NCBI GenBank assembly: GCA_014529385.2
Contig: CM043942.1
Span: 4,488,501 to 4,552,500 of the forward strand
From: Adiantum capillus-veneris
Taxonomy: Eukaryota > Streptophyta > Polypodiopsida > Polypodiales > Pteridaceae
Reading direction: 5' to 3'
DNA: 64,000 nt
The notes under the pieces were generated by a model, which was not told where the DNA came from, did not search any database, and saw only the letters and a list, made by a program, of their open reading frames with translations. Positions 42,617 through 53,189 of this stretch are shown one piece after another (within the stretch, counting starts at the first letter, position 1; the number at the start of each line of letters is the position of its first letter). A program made the translations under genes and the position numbers.

Positions 42617-43885
42617 ATTCAAGAGCCCTTAACCAGGAACTTTGCCCCATGTGATCAGGAGGGGGTTCATGACTAATTCAACATTGGAAATAGAATGAAC
42701 ATGCCGAGCTAAATTTTCCCTAGCAGACATTCTTTCCTATTGCAAACAGTATATCCATCAATCATTTCTTTCCTACTTTAGACTTTAATATATAAATGAA
42801 TTCAATTGCCGAGGTTTCCGTCGGATTTCTCCAACATGTTTGGGGATATGTTCATTCCTAGCTAAATGTATGCAATGTTAAATTAAACAACTTGAATAAA
42901 ACTGTGATCTACCTCTTCCATTTCTTCGTCATTGGTTCGTGAGATGGCCGGTGCTTGTTCGACCATGGTAGCTTTTCCTGTTCCATTTGTATTGCTCGTT
43001 CCTGCCTCGTGGTCGTGGGCACCGCCGAAGCGAGTTCTCTTAACCGGGGCCATTTTACTCACTAATTTAAATGATAAACTTGAAGAAAAGAGCTAAAGTC
43101 CGAGAGCATCATAACAACCAAATGGCAGATTAGAATTATTAAAGAATCCTCCTTAGGCAAGAGATTAGATTTTTCGTTTGAGACTTAGCAATTTTATGGG
43201 TAATTCCTTACTTACCCTATGAGAAATGGCTCTAAGGTTAATTACTTGGCTTAGATGATTAAGAAATTCAGAATTTTACTAATTGATTCACGAAAGAGAT
43301 GAAGTAAGCAAGCTCATTCAATTTCCTAGAGCAATATGAAGATGCAGAATTGCCGCAGGCATGTGTGACATAAAATTCTCTTCTTAATGGCCTAATGACG
43401 GATTAATTTTCAGCCTTAATCACATTTTAATGTGGGAGAAGATTGAGTCTAATTTAATTACAACACTATTGAGTGGTAAAAGAATGAATTTCATCAAATC
43501 TACACTATTACTGGCTGACAATTTATTAACTATGCTGCCTAGAGAGAGAATCTTTCCTAATCATGCATTAATCCTTGGTTAAGGATGATGAATGGCTGCA
43601 TAATTTAGCTAATTGAATGATGATTATGTAATGGAGTATAGCTATGGAGATTTAGAGAGCAGCTATAGGGAATTGTAGCCAGGATTAAGCATAGTAGCTA
43701 AGGAATTTGGAGAATAAAGATGAGAATTAAGAAGAGCAGTAATTAAACCATGATTACCATGATTAGGGACTGAGAATCCTCTGATTTTTCTGATCCAATG
43801 AATCCTTAAGATGAGAATTTCGGCAGCACCTCCCTCCTTGCTTCTCCTTCAAAAACTGTGTGTGTACCGGCAGCACCTCCCCAAG

Positions 43886-43892
43886 GTGTGTG

Positions 43893-43930
<38 letters not shown>

Positions 43931-44026
43931 GGGTGTGTGTGTGTGAGCATGGATGTGTGTGTGTGTGTGTGCGTGTACTGGGTGTGTGTGTGAGCATGGA
44001 TGTGTGTGTGTGTGTGTGTGTGCATG
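43886..44026 (+). repeat. TG microsatellite cluster with compound repeat
   Basis: TG runs interrupted twice by TACTGGG and twice by AGCATGGA, giving a compound repeat of about 60 bp present twice. Cys-Val or His-Thr frames over it are artefacts. Confidence 0.9.
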
Positions 44027-44691
44027 CCTTTAAATAGGCCTCCTCAAGCTGAAAATCGATTTGTGCTTCTATAAGCATCTGAGTGAGCACTCAGTCCTTG
44101 CATGGCAAGTCTAGTTGCCTACCCACCAAGTGTCCAGTTGGTTTAGTTAACTGGTTCTCACACTTAGTTGCAAGCTTGGAAACTTCCCAAAGACTCCCAC
44201 AAGGCAAGAGGGCGCCCCCTAGCTGCTAAAGCTATTCTGGAGTGGCTTGGAACCTATTCCCACACAGCCCCTGGGCCTCAGTGCCTCCCCGGACAATTTT
44301 ATGAAAAATTGGTTTTAGGCTAAAACGGGCCATACGAGTCGGATTTTGATGCCGTAAATTGCTATACTGAGCTCTAACTAAGGCGTACTCGACCGAGTAC
44401 CTGTCATATTTAGCAACCCCCCGGGGTTCGAAAATGCATTTTTTTCAAATTCGGGGTACGGGTGCAGATTTTCGAGACGGCCAAAACTAGACGAGTCGGG
44501 TGACCAAAAACTTACTATATTTGGAAAATTTTCACAAAAATTATTTTAATTCACATTTCGAAGCTTTATAACATTCTAAACATCATGGCACTGACAGAAT
44601 TCGGAAAACTGCTAAAAATAGTAACTTTTTTCCAGTATGATCATTTCATGGTACAAGGGTGCTCTTTTTGGTTGGGGTCAGAGACCTTACA

Positions 44692-44696
44692 CTGCA
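44692..44696. repeat. Target site duplication of solo LTR (right)
   Basis: CTGCA, as in the undisturbed copia-3 LTR. Confidence 0.75.
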
Positions 44697-44830
44697 GCAG
44701 CCATTCAACGTGCTGCTCTCCTCTTCTTCTCTTTGAACTATTTTCCAAAGTATATTTACAACATAGTATGGTCAGTGTCTAGCCGCCCATAGCACAATGG
44801 ACATATTCTTTAACGTCATATTCTTTAACA
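44697..44830 (-). repeat. Copia-3 3' LTR, inner piece
   Basis: Matches 50194-50327 and ends TTCTTTAACA at 44830. Together with the outer piece it totals 230 bp against 232 bp in the other LTR. Confidence 0.93.
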
Positions 44831-47800
44831 CTCCCCCTCAAGCTCAGAGTGAGCTTGCATATGATGGATTCCCAATGCTTCACGAAAGTAGCAAAACTTC
44901 TCCTTTCCAAGAGCTTTTGTGAATATATCCGCAACTTGATCATTTGTCTTCACATACACCAAATCAATCTCATTTGCCAAAACTTTTTCTCTAATGAAGT
45001 GATAATGTACCTCAATGTGTTTAGTGCGAACATGGTAGACTGGATTCTTTGCCAACATGATGCTGCTAATATTGTCACAATATATAATGACATTGTCAAG
45101 ATAGTCAAAACCAAAGTCTACCATAAGTACTCTCAACCATGACTCTTCACATGCTGCCAAAGCTGCTCCACGATATTCAGCTTCTGTACTTGATAATGCT
45201 ACAGTTGATTGCTTCTTGCTACTCCAACTTATCATACCATTGCCAATGAAAAATGCATAACCACTTGTAGATCTTCTATCCATAAAATCTCCTGCCCAAT
45301 CTGCATCTGTGTAACCATAAAGACAAAGCTTCCCATTCTTTTCATAAAACATTCCATAACTGACAGTGGCTTTCACATATCTCATAATCCATCTCACTGC
45401 ATCAAGATGACTTTTACATGGCTTTTGCATGAATTGACTCACAACACCCACTGCATAACTCAAATCTGGCCTTGTTATTGTCAAGTAAATAAGGCTTCCA
45501 ACCATCTTGCGGTACATAGTGACATCCTCAATGTAATGTCCATCATCAAACAACTTCACATGTTGATCAAGAGGTGTATCAACCGGTTTGCACGCTGTCA
45601 TTCCATACTTCTCAAGCATATGCAACGCGTATTGTCTTTGTATCATCCAAATTCCTGATAAAGTGTCGACAATTTCAATTCCCAAGAAATATATCAACTC
45701 ACCAAGGTCCTTCATGTTGAATTCTCTCAACAAACTCTTATTGACATGCAAAATTTGCTCATCATGACTTCCAGTGAGAATCAAGTCATCAACATAGATA
45801 ACAATAACGACAATCTCTCCATCAACATGCTTCAAAAACAATGAGTGATCAGTAGTAGACTGTTTAAATCCAATCTTCTTCAAGAATCTGATTATCTTTT
45901 CACACCAAGCTCTAGATGCTTGCTTCAAACCATACAATGCTTTCTTCAACTTACACACATAATATGGAAACTCTGGATGTTGATAACCCTCTGGCTGTAT
46001 CATATAAACTTCTTCTTCTAAGTCACCATTCAAGAATGCATTATCCACATCCATTTGCCGTAGCTTCCAACCGAACATACTTGCCATTGCTATCACCAAT
46101 CTGACTGTTGTCATCTTTGCAACTGGACTAAATGTCTCATCATAATCAAGACCTTTTGTTTGTGCATAACCTTTAGCAGCAAGCCTCGCTTTGTATCTTT
46201 CCACACTACGATCTGACTTGCACTTGACTTTGTATACCCATTTTGAACCCATTGCTTTCTTTCCACTTGGCAAGTGAACCAAATCCCAAGTGTCATTCTT
46301 CACAAGAGCATCCATCTCATCATCCATAGTTGACTCCCATTGTGATTTTCCAATTGCCTCTTGAAAACATGTAGGCTCTTTATGTTGCACATGTGAAACC
46401 ATGTATGCATAATGTGTACGCATGTAACCGTTGTATGTCAATCTATCAATTGGATAACGCACCCTCTCTGATCTTCTCAACTGTGGTGCACTCTTCTCTT
46501 CAACTCTTGCATATGGGGGTACATATTTCTCAATATGCTTACTGCCAGGTGTCCTTAAATGTGGTAAATCGTGCTCTTCATCGAAGCTTTCATCTCTAGA
46601 ACTCTCTTCAACCACTTTCTTCTTGCCTTTCTCGTCTTGCTTCTTATCTCGCAAACGACCACTCCATGGGTTGACACTTCCTATGCTCTCCTCTGCCATA
46701 TGTGGTCCTGAAATAGTTCTTGTTGATGGTCCTGGCTTATCAACAACATGACGCACATTCCCTTGCTCTTCATACTCATCTTCTATCAACACTGGCTTTG
46801 GTTTATACCATGGTTCATGCTCACAAAATCTGACATCTCTACTGACATAAACTTGTCTTGTCGTAGGATCATAGCACTTGTAACCTTTCTTTTCAACTGG
46901 GTAGCCCAAGAATATACACTTCACTGCCTTTGGCTCCATCTTCTTTCTTGCTTCATTTGGCACATGAACATAGCAAACACATCCAAAAACTTTCATGTAA
47001 GAAACTGTTGGCTTGATCCCATAAAGTCTCTCATAAGGTGAAATTTCATGAATGGCAGCTGTTGGTGTTCGATTCATAATGTGTACTGTTGTATGAACTG
47101 CTTCAGCCCAATATGTTAATGGCATATTCATCCCATTCATCATGGCTCTTGCAATCTCTGCTATGACTCTATTCTTTCTCTCAGCAACTCCATTTTGTTG
47201 TTGTGTGTATCTGCAAGTAATCTGTCTTCTTATGCCTTGTTCACGTAAGTAATCATCAAAACTGTGTGACATGTACTCTCCCCCTCCATTTGTACGTAGG
47301 CATTTAATTTGACAACCATTCTCTTTCTCAACCATAACTTTGAATTCCAAGAATACCTCAAATGCCTCTGACTTTGCCTTTAGAAAGTAAACCCATGTCA
47401 TTCTGTTGTAATCATCCGTGAATGTGATAAAATATCGACAACCATTTGGCGTAGCATGATCACAAGGTCCCCAAATATTTGAATGAACAATTTCCAAAGG
47501 ACTTTGGCTAATTCTCCCCCTCTTTGGAAATGGTAAACGAGATTGCTTTCCAAATTGACAAGCTTCACAAACATGATCAAAATTCAATCTGCCAAACTTT
47601 GGTAATCCACGTACAATTTGATTTGATTGCATATTCTTTAGTCTTCTAAAATTGACATGACCAATTCTCTTATGCCATAACTCTGCCCAATTATCTTGAG
47701 TGGCTGATTTGTTTGCATACATACCACTGTGTAAACATGGATCTCCAGCTTCCAATGAGAACAGGCGACCTTTCTTTCTTCCACGTGCCAATGTCTTGCC

Positions 47801-48151
47801 TGGTTTGCCTTTTTGAAACTCCTCTATGAAGCAGCCATAACGATTAAAACAGACTTGTAACCCTTGATCTGTCATTTGTCCATCTGATGCTAAATTCTTT
47901 GTGATTGAAGGCACATATAGAACATCTCCCAATGTGTTATATGTCCCGTCTTTTTCTAGCAATGGAACTGAACCAATATGTGTAATTCGATGCATAGTAT
48001 CATCACCTGTAGCGACAAACTCATCCTCTTCTAATTTCTCTTTTCTGTCAAACCATTCACCATGATATGTCATATGATTTGTGGCACCACTATCTAAATA
48101 CAAATCATCTGTATGATGTGGCTCCACCATGCTTCCAACAACATGCTCCAT
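44825..48151 (-). CDS. Copia-3 pol polyprotein: protease, integrase, RT, RNase H
   Basis: 1108 codons from the first Met; the frame is open back to 48355. Domains in order: protease (residues about 15-100, LDSGATNHMT); pre-integrase (LWHKRIGHVNFRRLKNM, CEACQFGKQSRLPF); integrase, where the first Asp motif reads VHSNIWGP and the second LRTNGGGEYMS, so both catalytic Asp are Asn, while the Glu motif GVAERKNRVI is kept; RT (KGLDYDETFSPVAK, MDVDNAFLNGDLEEEVYM, intact YVDDLILTG); RNase H (YTDADWAGDFMDRRSTSG, SSTEAEYRGA, TKHIEVHYHFIREKV). The stop codon lies in the first bases of the 3' LTR. RT and RNase H look functional; integrase does not. Confidence 0.95.
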   Translation of the reverse strand: MEHVVGSMVEPHHTDDLYLDSGATNHMTYHGEWFDRKEKLEEDEFVATGDDTMHRITHIGSVPLLEKDGTYNTLGDVLYVPSITKNLASDGQMTDQGLQVCFNRYGCFIEEFQKGKPGKTLARGRKKGRLFSLEAGDPCLHSGMYANKSATQDNWAELWHKRIGHVNFRRLKNMQSNQIVRGLPKFGRLNFDHVCEACQFGKQSRLPFPKRGRISQSPLEIVHSNIWGPCDHATPNGCRYFITFTDDYNRMTWVYFLKAKSEAFEVFLEFKVMVEKENGCQIKCLRTNGGGEYMSHSFDDYLREQGIRRQITCRYTQQQNGVAERKNRVIAEIARAMMNGMNMPLTYWAEAVHTTVHIMNRTPTAAIHEISPYERLYGIKPTVSYMKVFGCVCYVHVPNEARKKMEPKAVKCIFLGYPVEKKGYKCYDPTTRQVYVSRDVRFCEHEPWYKPKPVLIEDEYEEQGNVRHVVDKPGPSTRTISGPHMAEESIGSVNPWSGRLRDKKQDEKGKKKVVEESSRDESFDEEHDLPHLRTPGSKHIEKYVPPYARVEEKSAPQLRRSERVRYPIDRLTYNGYMRTHYAYMVSHVQHKEPTCFQEAIGKSQWESTMDDEMDALVKNDTWDLVHLPSGKKAMGSKWVYKVKCKSDRSVERYKARLAAKGYAQTKGLDYDETFSPVAKMTTVRLVIAMASMFGWKLRQMDVDNAFLNGDLEEEVYMIQPEGYQHPEFPYYVCKLKKALYGLKQASRAWCEKIIRFLKKIGFKQSTTDHSLFLKHVDGEIVVIVIYVDDLILTGSHDEQILHVNKSLLREFNMKDLGELIYFLGIEIVDTLSGIWMIQRQYALHMLEKYGMTACKPVDTPLDQHVKLFDDGHYIEDVTMYRKMVGSLIYLTITRPDLSYAVGVVSQFMQKPCKSHLDAVRWIMRYVKATVSYGMFYEKNGKLCLYGYTDADWAGDFMDRRSTSGYAFFIGNGMISWSSKKQSTVALSSTEAEYRGAALAACEESWLRVLMVDFGFDYLDNVIIYCDNISSIMLAKNPVYHVRTKHIEVHYHFIREKVLANEIDLVYVKTNDQVADIFTKALGKEKFCYFREALGIHHMQAHSELEGEC
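44831..44845 (-). other. Copia-3 polypurine tract
   Basis: Minus-strand GAGCTTGAGGGGGAG directly upstream of the 3' LTR; it also encodes the last residues of pol. Confidence 0.88.
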
Positions 48152-48739
48152 AGGAAATAAATTTCCACTCGATCTATTGTCATATATATTTTGATCATGA
48201 GGATTGTATCCAGCAAAGTTTCCTCCATGTCTGCCATAACCTCGGCCTCTTCCACCATGATCACGATATTGATTTAGCCTTGTGTAACATTCTCTTTCAA
48301 AGTGACCATAAATGCCACATCTGTTACAATATCCATCTCTTTGAGGATGTACAAATCATCCACCTCCACGTCCACGAGTTCGGGCTCTCCCCCTGCCTCT
48401 TTGGCTATAATCATTGTAACTTTGACTTTGTTGGTTCTGCCATTGACCTCTTCCAGCATTGTTTCTACGACCATAGTTTCCTCTTCCACCTCTATTGTTT
48501 CCATGACCTCTAGAGTTAAAAACCTGATCTCTGGAATTGTTATTTGATGTAGAAGGACCTGACTTGCCTAACTTCACCTCTTCTTGCAAACAAAGATTTA
48601 CTAACTCTTCAAAATTAGGCATGTGTCCTTGAACAGATATAGATGTATCCAATGACTTGTATTCCGGTCCCAAACCATTCAATGTCACTGAAACTAAGTC
48701 ATCATCTGGAACTTCAACATTAATGCTCACAAGATCTTC
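48152..48739 (-). pseudogene. Copia-3 gag C-terminus and zinc knuckle
   Basis: From 48730: LVSVTLNGLGPEYKSLDTSI and FEELVNLCLQEEVKLGKSG, the end of the copia gag core, then an Arg/Gly/Asn-rich segment. A TGA at 48356-48358 follows GRGGG; beyond it, in the same frame, come the knuckle CNRCGIYGHFEREC and then pol. Both stops are single codons in an otherwise continuous frame. Confidence 0.9.
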
Positions 48740-49198
48740 CTATATTTGCTTTATCTCTGTCACATAATCTGATATGCATCTACTTCCTCGCCATACACAA
48801 TGTAACCTTTGCTTCAAGTGAACTTTTCGTGGTTCTGTGTTGGAGTTGTTCATTCTTGCTAGTATCTCCCATGCTTCCTTTGGAGATTGAGCCTTCTTCA
48901 CATGTGGTATAAAGAAGTCACTAATGCATAGTGAAATCCAATGCATCACTTTCCTTGAATTCTCGATCCACTTCTTGTAAGCTTCTACTCCTGCTTGCCA
49001 TGTTTTATGTGCTTCAACATTCTCTCTATTTGGTTCCAAACCAACCTCGGGACACTCTTGTTCACCTATAATATAATCCCATAAACATTTGCCCATGATA
49101 AAGTTCTCCATCCTGTAAGACCATATGTTGTAGTTCTCTTTGGTCAGCTTCTCTCCAACAATCTGTGTGACTTGAGTTGAATTTTCTTCCATCTTCAC
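48740..49198 (-). pseudogene. Copia-3 gag N-terminal part
   Basis: 152 codons from ATG 49198, MKMEENSTQVTQIVGEKL then KENYNIWSYRMENFIMGKCL, the copia gag start, and AQSPKEAWEILARMNNSNTE. It ends in a TAG at 48740-48742 and resumes in the same frame. Confidence 0.9.
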
Positions 49199-50079
49199 TC
49201 TCTCAATTTATTCCAAAGCATTTTGACAAAACTTCGACAGAGTTTCGATTGTATTTGGACAATATCTCAAGTGACAATCTCAACCAAAGTGCTCATAAAC
49301 ACTGACAGAAAATCTCTCACTGCCAAGGAAAAATCCACTGACTCACTTTGCCACAGACTGACTCAGTACTATGCATAAATACTCTAAAACAATGTCCACA
49401 TGGACGTGTATGTAAATGCAATCTATACGTTGTCCTGTACCACATATCCATACATCCACCTTCTTCCCATAGTCGTAAACGATATATGAGGTCTTTCGTG
49501 GGGGCAGTGGAGGGTTCGCTCCAGTACCTAATCCACCTTGCCAAGGTACCAAAGCTCCCAAGGCAAGGCTTCAAAAAACCTCACTCGACCCTCAAAAAGG
49601 CTGCAGTTTTTCAAAATACATTAACCGCATATCTATACATAACCACAAAGTACTCAATCTGACAATATAACCGCCTCAACTTCTTCCCACAACCTTTATT
49701 ACATAGGCGGCTGTCCATAACGAACCCACAACAACCAAACATAATCTTCGATAATACAATATCATGATGCAAAAACTCTATGTCGCTCTCCAAAACCTGT
49801 GTAAATGTGAATTCTTCACCTGTAACCTGTAAATCTACTGCCGAGTGCAAAACTGGACATCTCCTATGCTTGTGTGAGCTGGCTGTTTGCTGCATAAAAT
49901 TGCAGATTGTTGCAAATCTAAGCATTCCAATGCGTCCGAAATGCCCAAAAACATAAAGATAGACTCCTGGATCACTGTATTCCGAGTTCAGGTGAGGGAG
50001 TTATAACCAAAAAACCTCTTTTTTTGGCTGTTTTTCAGAGCTGCGAAAATCTGTGTATTGACTGTAGCTCCTTAAATTG
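49199..50079 (-). other. Copia-3 untranslated leader
   Basis: About 880 bp between primer site and gag ATG. This is long for a copia element. No motif was recognised and no supported open frame. Confidence 0.6.
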
Positions 50080-50095
50080 AGCTCTGATACCACTT
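50080..50095 (-). other. Copia-3 primer binding site
   Basis: Minus strand reads AAGTGGTATCAGAGCT directly after the 5' LTR end; tRNA-Met type. Confidence 0.95.
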
Positions 50096-50327
50096 TGTAG
50101 AGTGCGCGGGTGATGGAGAAGATAGAAAAGAAGACTACGCACACACACCAACACACATCGAGACACACACACACACAATCGTTACCCTGCAGAGCAGCCA
50201 TTCAACGTGCTGCTCTCCTCTTCTTCTCTTTGAACTATTATCCAAAGTATATTTACAACATAGTATAGTCAATGTCCAGCCGCCCATAGCACAATGGACA
50301 TATTCTTTAACATCATATTCTTTAACA
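50096..50327 (-). repeat. Copia-3 5' LTR, 232 bp
   Basis: TGTAGAGTGCGC to TTCTTTAACA; includes AC repeats. Complete and undisturbed. Confidence 0.96.
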
Positions 50328-50332
50328 TTATG
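50328..50332. repeat. Copia-3 target site duplication (right)
   Basis: TTATG, identical to 41730-41734. Confidence 0.92.
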
Positions 50333-51399
50333 GTTTATGGTTTTTGGGATTAGATCATGAAGTGATCTAGATGGTTTATGGTAGACGTGAAAGGGTAGAG
50401 ACCCTGTATAGTCTAACTGCTTGGAAAAGATTGTTTGTGCATATGAAAAGTGCTATTGTGATTGGACTCACGTGTTATGTTTCTCATGGCAGCGTCACTA
50501 TGAGACTAGGATCACCTACATCACTTAGCCTTAGACTAAAGTATCATTGACCCGGAGCTTTGCTAGATCGGGGGTGTTACCTAGGTCTTCTTCTTTTTGT
50601 TAGGTTCATCTACACGGTTAGTGCATCGGGGGTTGAATGACCTACATGGCAAACGCGTCAAGAATTTTGCCTTGGAATTTCCTAAACACCTGTTGTTGGG
50701 AATCGAAGAGATGTGGCGCGTAAACTGGTATGGTTGGTGTTGATTCTCTACCACCTACTGGTACTTGGGATCCTTTTAGAGCTCAGGTTCATGGAGAGAG
50801 GCGAAGCGACCTCAGCTTATGTCTGGCTCAGGTAGGTTGGAAGTGTTTTGGCTTGCTCCCAGTGAAGTGAAATTGTCTCTATCCATTGTAGAACGGATGT
50901 GGATGGGTGGACCGCTTGATCCCTACACAGGGTCCGGTGCTCTACTATTTATTTTGTCACATAAAATTTTTGATGTTATGGTATACCCAGATTTTTTCAT
51001 TGCATTGATACATGGTTGCCTATTTCATTTAGATGGGGCATTTAAAGATTCTCTGTTGTCATTTTCTCATGTCTCTGTGCACTCTATTTCACCTTCCACT
51101 ATATTCTCTCTCTCTCTTTCTGCAACGCGATGTACACATATATTCACCCTCCACAATGTTATATTTTTCTTGAGTATGCTTTCATTCATAACAATCATTC
51201 AGGGTAGCACTAGTCGCTAGGTGCCTCTGGATGCAATTTGGCTCATGGCCTAAACTCCATGCTTGATCGGGTGCTGAGAACTCGTCCTCTATGCAAATGC
51301 TTCCGAAAGAGTATGTATGAAACTCTGATGTATATTGAAAATTGTATAAGTGTTAATTGTATATTTTGTGCATAAACCCCCGGGGAGGGGTTTCTCTCA
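50333..51399 (+). repeat. Gypsy-C 5' LTR, 3' portion
   Basis: Inferred as LTR because it runs up to TTTCTCTCA at 51399, two bases before a primer site. No 3' LTR copy is in the window for comparison. A short open stretch at 50819-51220 has no recognisable product. Confidence 0.6.
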
Positions 51400-51401
51400 C
51401 C

Positions 51402-51420
51402 TAGTATCAGAGCCAATGCT
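51402..51420 (+). other. Gypsy-C primer binding site
   Basis: TAGTATCAGAGCCAATGCT, tRNA-Met type with A in place of G at the second base. Confidence 0.8.
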
Positions 51421-51712
51421 TAAGGTTACGGTGTTAGCCTAAAGCCTGATACTAGTCGGGTTAGTTATGCATCGTGCACAAATTCATGCATGCTGTTTGA
51501 GAAAGGATATTGTATTTATGATGCATCTATAAGTGACATTAGTTGATAGTACTTGTTTGACTTGTCTTCTTGCATGGAAGTGTTTGGTTTGAGTTATGGT
51601 AAAGTGGTTGAAGTGTTCAACAACGGCGTTGTGATTTCTTTGAATGATTGTTTTGTAGTAACAAATGGCTCCCATGGTGACGTATGAATGCTTTAGCTAG
51701 GGGAATGAGATT

Positions 51713-52075
51713 TTGGCCATAGTCTTCAATAATATGGTGACACGGTTATCCAGGGATGAACGAGAACTCTTTTACTTAGAAATTGGAATCAGAGTCTTTG
51801 GCATGTCAGGAAGCATAACTTGTTGGAAGAGTGTTGATTGTAGCTACCTTACCTGTCACCAAGAACCTTTCCGTCAATTTTTCATCTATATTGACGACAA
51901 TCTAAGAAATTGGTTTGCCAACCTCAGGCTACTTCAACTCAGAATATGGTTAGGCCTAGAAGACATGTTCTACTACTTGGCGATATTCTCCCAAATGTTA
52001 AGGATTGCCAAAGTTGCTAAGAAGTTTGAAGCTCTTGCAATTGTCATAGAAAAAGAAAAACTAGAAGATAGTTAA
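51713..52075 (+). pseudogene. Unknown open frame in gypsy-C leader
   Basis: 120 codons, MAIVFNNMVTRLSRDERELF, later RNWFANLRLLQLRIWLGLED and a helical, Lys-rich end. I do not recognise it. It sits after the primer site and ahead of the duplicated modules, on the same strand. Confidence 0.4.
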
Positions 52076-52278
52076 CTACAGATCGTGTTGTCGCGTGGGA
52101 GGTCCAACGGGATACCCTGTCATGAGATTTAAAATAATATTTAGAGAATTAGCTCCAACGCACCCTTTATATTGTAAAGAAGTCATAAACAAACCAAATA
52201 TTGATGAATAGAAGAAGCATAGACTCAGTTTTGGTTCACATGTGTACTAAGTTTCCTCTCTCTTTGTATTGTTTTTAG
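52076..52278 (+). other. Short spacer in gypsy-C leader
   Basis: No open frame; ends in TTGTATTGTTTTTAG, which looks like a plant splice acceptor, directly before the ATG of the first module. Confidence 0.4.
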
Positions 52279-52764
52279 ATGGATCTCCCTAATTGTCCAG
52301 ATGAACTCCCAAGTGATTTTGCACAAAGGGTCTTTTTTAATTATGCGGTTGGATCCAGTCTCCATTGGGGAATGGGGACTAGGGACTACCTTGTACCGAA
52401 CACTTACGTAGCATGGGAGTTATATGTTGAAGCTCAGCTTGAACATCAAACACAAGTTCCTGATAGGTTTATGACCAACCCACAGCTTCGGGTAAAGGAA
52501 AAGATCCAAGAAGGCGATGTTAAAGTGCAAGGATATGTTCTTTACCTTAACTTATGTTCTCTTTTGGACATACGAAGTTGTGAACTCATACTTAGTAAGA
52601 AGGCCCTTATGCTAGACCAAAGGTACGGATTTTTTGAAAAGTTCAGAATCAGAGTATGGAAGAAGTCAAATTGTGACAAGCGATTCTATTATTTATGTAT
52701 CTCCCTAGAACCACTATGTACCTTTTTGGTCTTCTACGATTATAAAAATTTGATTTTGATGTAA
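52279..52764 (+). pseudogene. Leader module 1, unknown protein
   Basis: 161 codons from ATG 52279, MDLPNCPDELPSDFAQRVFF. A central DYLVPNTYVAWELYVEA and a later VKEKIQEGDVKVQGYVLYLN have counterparts in module 2 about 600 bp downstream. I recognise no family, signal peptide or membrane segment. A splice-acceptor-like sequence precedes the ATG. It could be a captured host gene fragment or an element-specific gene. Confidence 0.45.
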
Positions 52765-52850
52765 CACATATTGTTTTGAGGATATAATATTTGAGTTTGA
52801 ATCTTGGTTTTATCATTCTAACTAATTTGCGTGATGGGGTGTGTGTGTAG

Positions 52851-53189
52851 ATGACTGACATCTTACCTCATGGGATATGGACGGATATACTCTCCCGCCT
52901 TATGGTGGAGGATCATTTCTAAACTGGAGTGGAAGTGCAAAGGCTTGTCACTACCATGCATAATAGGGAAGAGAAGGAAAGGGTGATGTTTACGGATTTT
53001 ATAGTACCTAATACATTCCGAGCTTGGTATCATTACGCTGCAGGGAACCCCGAGTTTAGAGCACCTAAGCATAAACCGTTGCCTGTTGGGAGTATCGAGT
53101 GGATACAATCCAAGTTGGGAAAGGATATTGTTGTCATTAATCAAAAATTGTACATAAATACTTATGAACTTACCCTAAGACCGACATAG
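52851..53189 (+). pseudogene. Leader module 2, unknown protein, paralogue of module 1
   Basis: Starts ATGACTGAC at 52851 after GTGTGTGTGTAG, again acceptor-like. An in-frame TAA occurs near 52920. It has DFIVPNTFRAWYHYAAGNPE and SKLGKDIVVINQKLYINTYE, aligned in order and spacing with module 1. Possibly this and module 1 were exons of one gene. Confidence 0.45.

Larger units (their letters stand above)
41831..44691. mobile_element. Probable solo LTR, 2861 bp, inside copia-3 LTR
   Basis: Begins TGTGAGGT and ends ACCTTACA, whose complement is TGTAAGGT, so it has LTR-type inverted termini, flanked by a 5-bp duplication with one change. It has no coding frame, primer site or internal LTR pair. 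The GGCCTATTTAAAGG region near 44028 could be a TATA promoter, more likely on the minus strand since a leader-like sequence follows there. The length and TGTGAGGTCCCC start suit a long gypsy LTR. A LARD-type non-autonomous element is the alternative. Confidence 0.72.
41735..50327 (-). mobile_element. Copia-3, Ty1/copia retrotransposon, almost open
   Basis: Bounded by TTATG duplications. The right LTR (50096-50327) is intact; the left LTR is split into 41735-41830 and 44697-44830 by a 2.86-kb insertion. The primer site and polypurine tract are in place. On the minus strand, gag-pol is one frame of about 1460 codons with only two stops (48740-48742 and 48356-48358). The LTR pieces differ by a few percent. 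Confidence 0.96.

Noticed and set aside
42530-42620. CRISPR-like array of evenly spaced short repeats
   Set aside because: Only three units with near-identical spacers, in a plant LTR; a plain tandem repeat.
43806-44090. His-Thr or Cys-Val rich frames
   Set aside because: TG/AC microsatellite inside a probable solo LTR.
44849-47041. Several plus-strand frames of 60-150 codons
   Set aside because: They lie opposite the 1108-codon copia-3 pol frame, which has full domain support.
50819-51220. 133-codon plus-strand frame with hydrophobic stretches as a membrane protein
   Set aside because: It sits in the probable gypsy-C LTR just before the primer site; the hydrophobic look comes from T-rich sequence.
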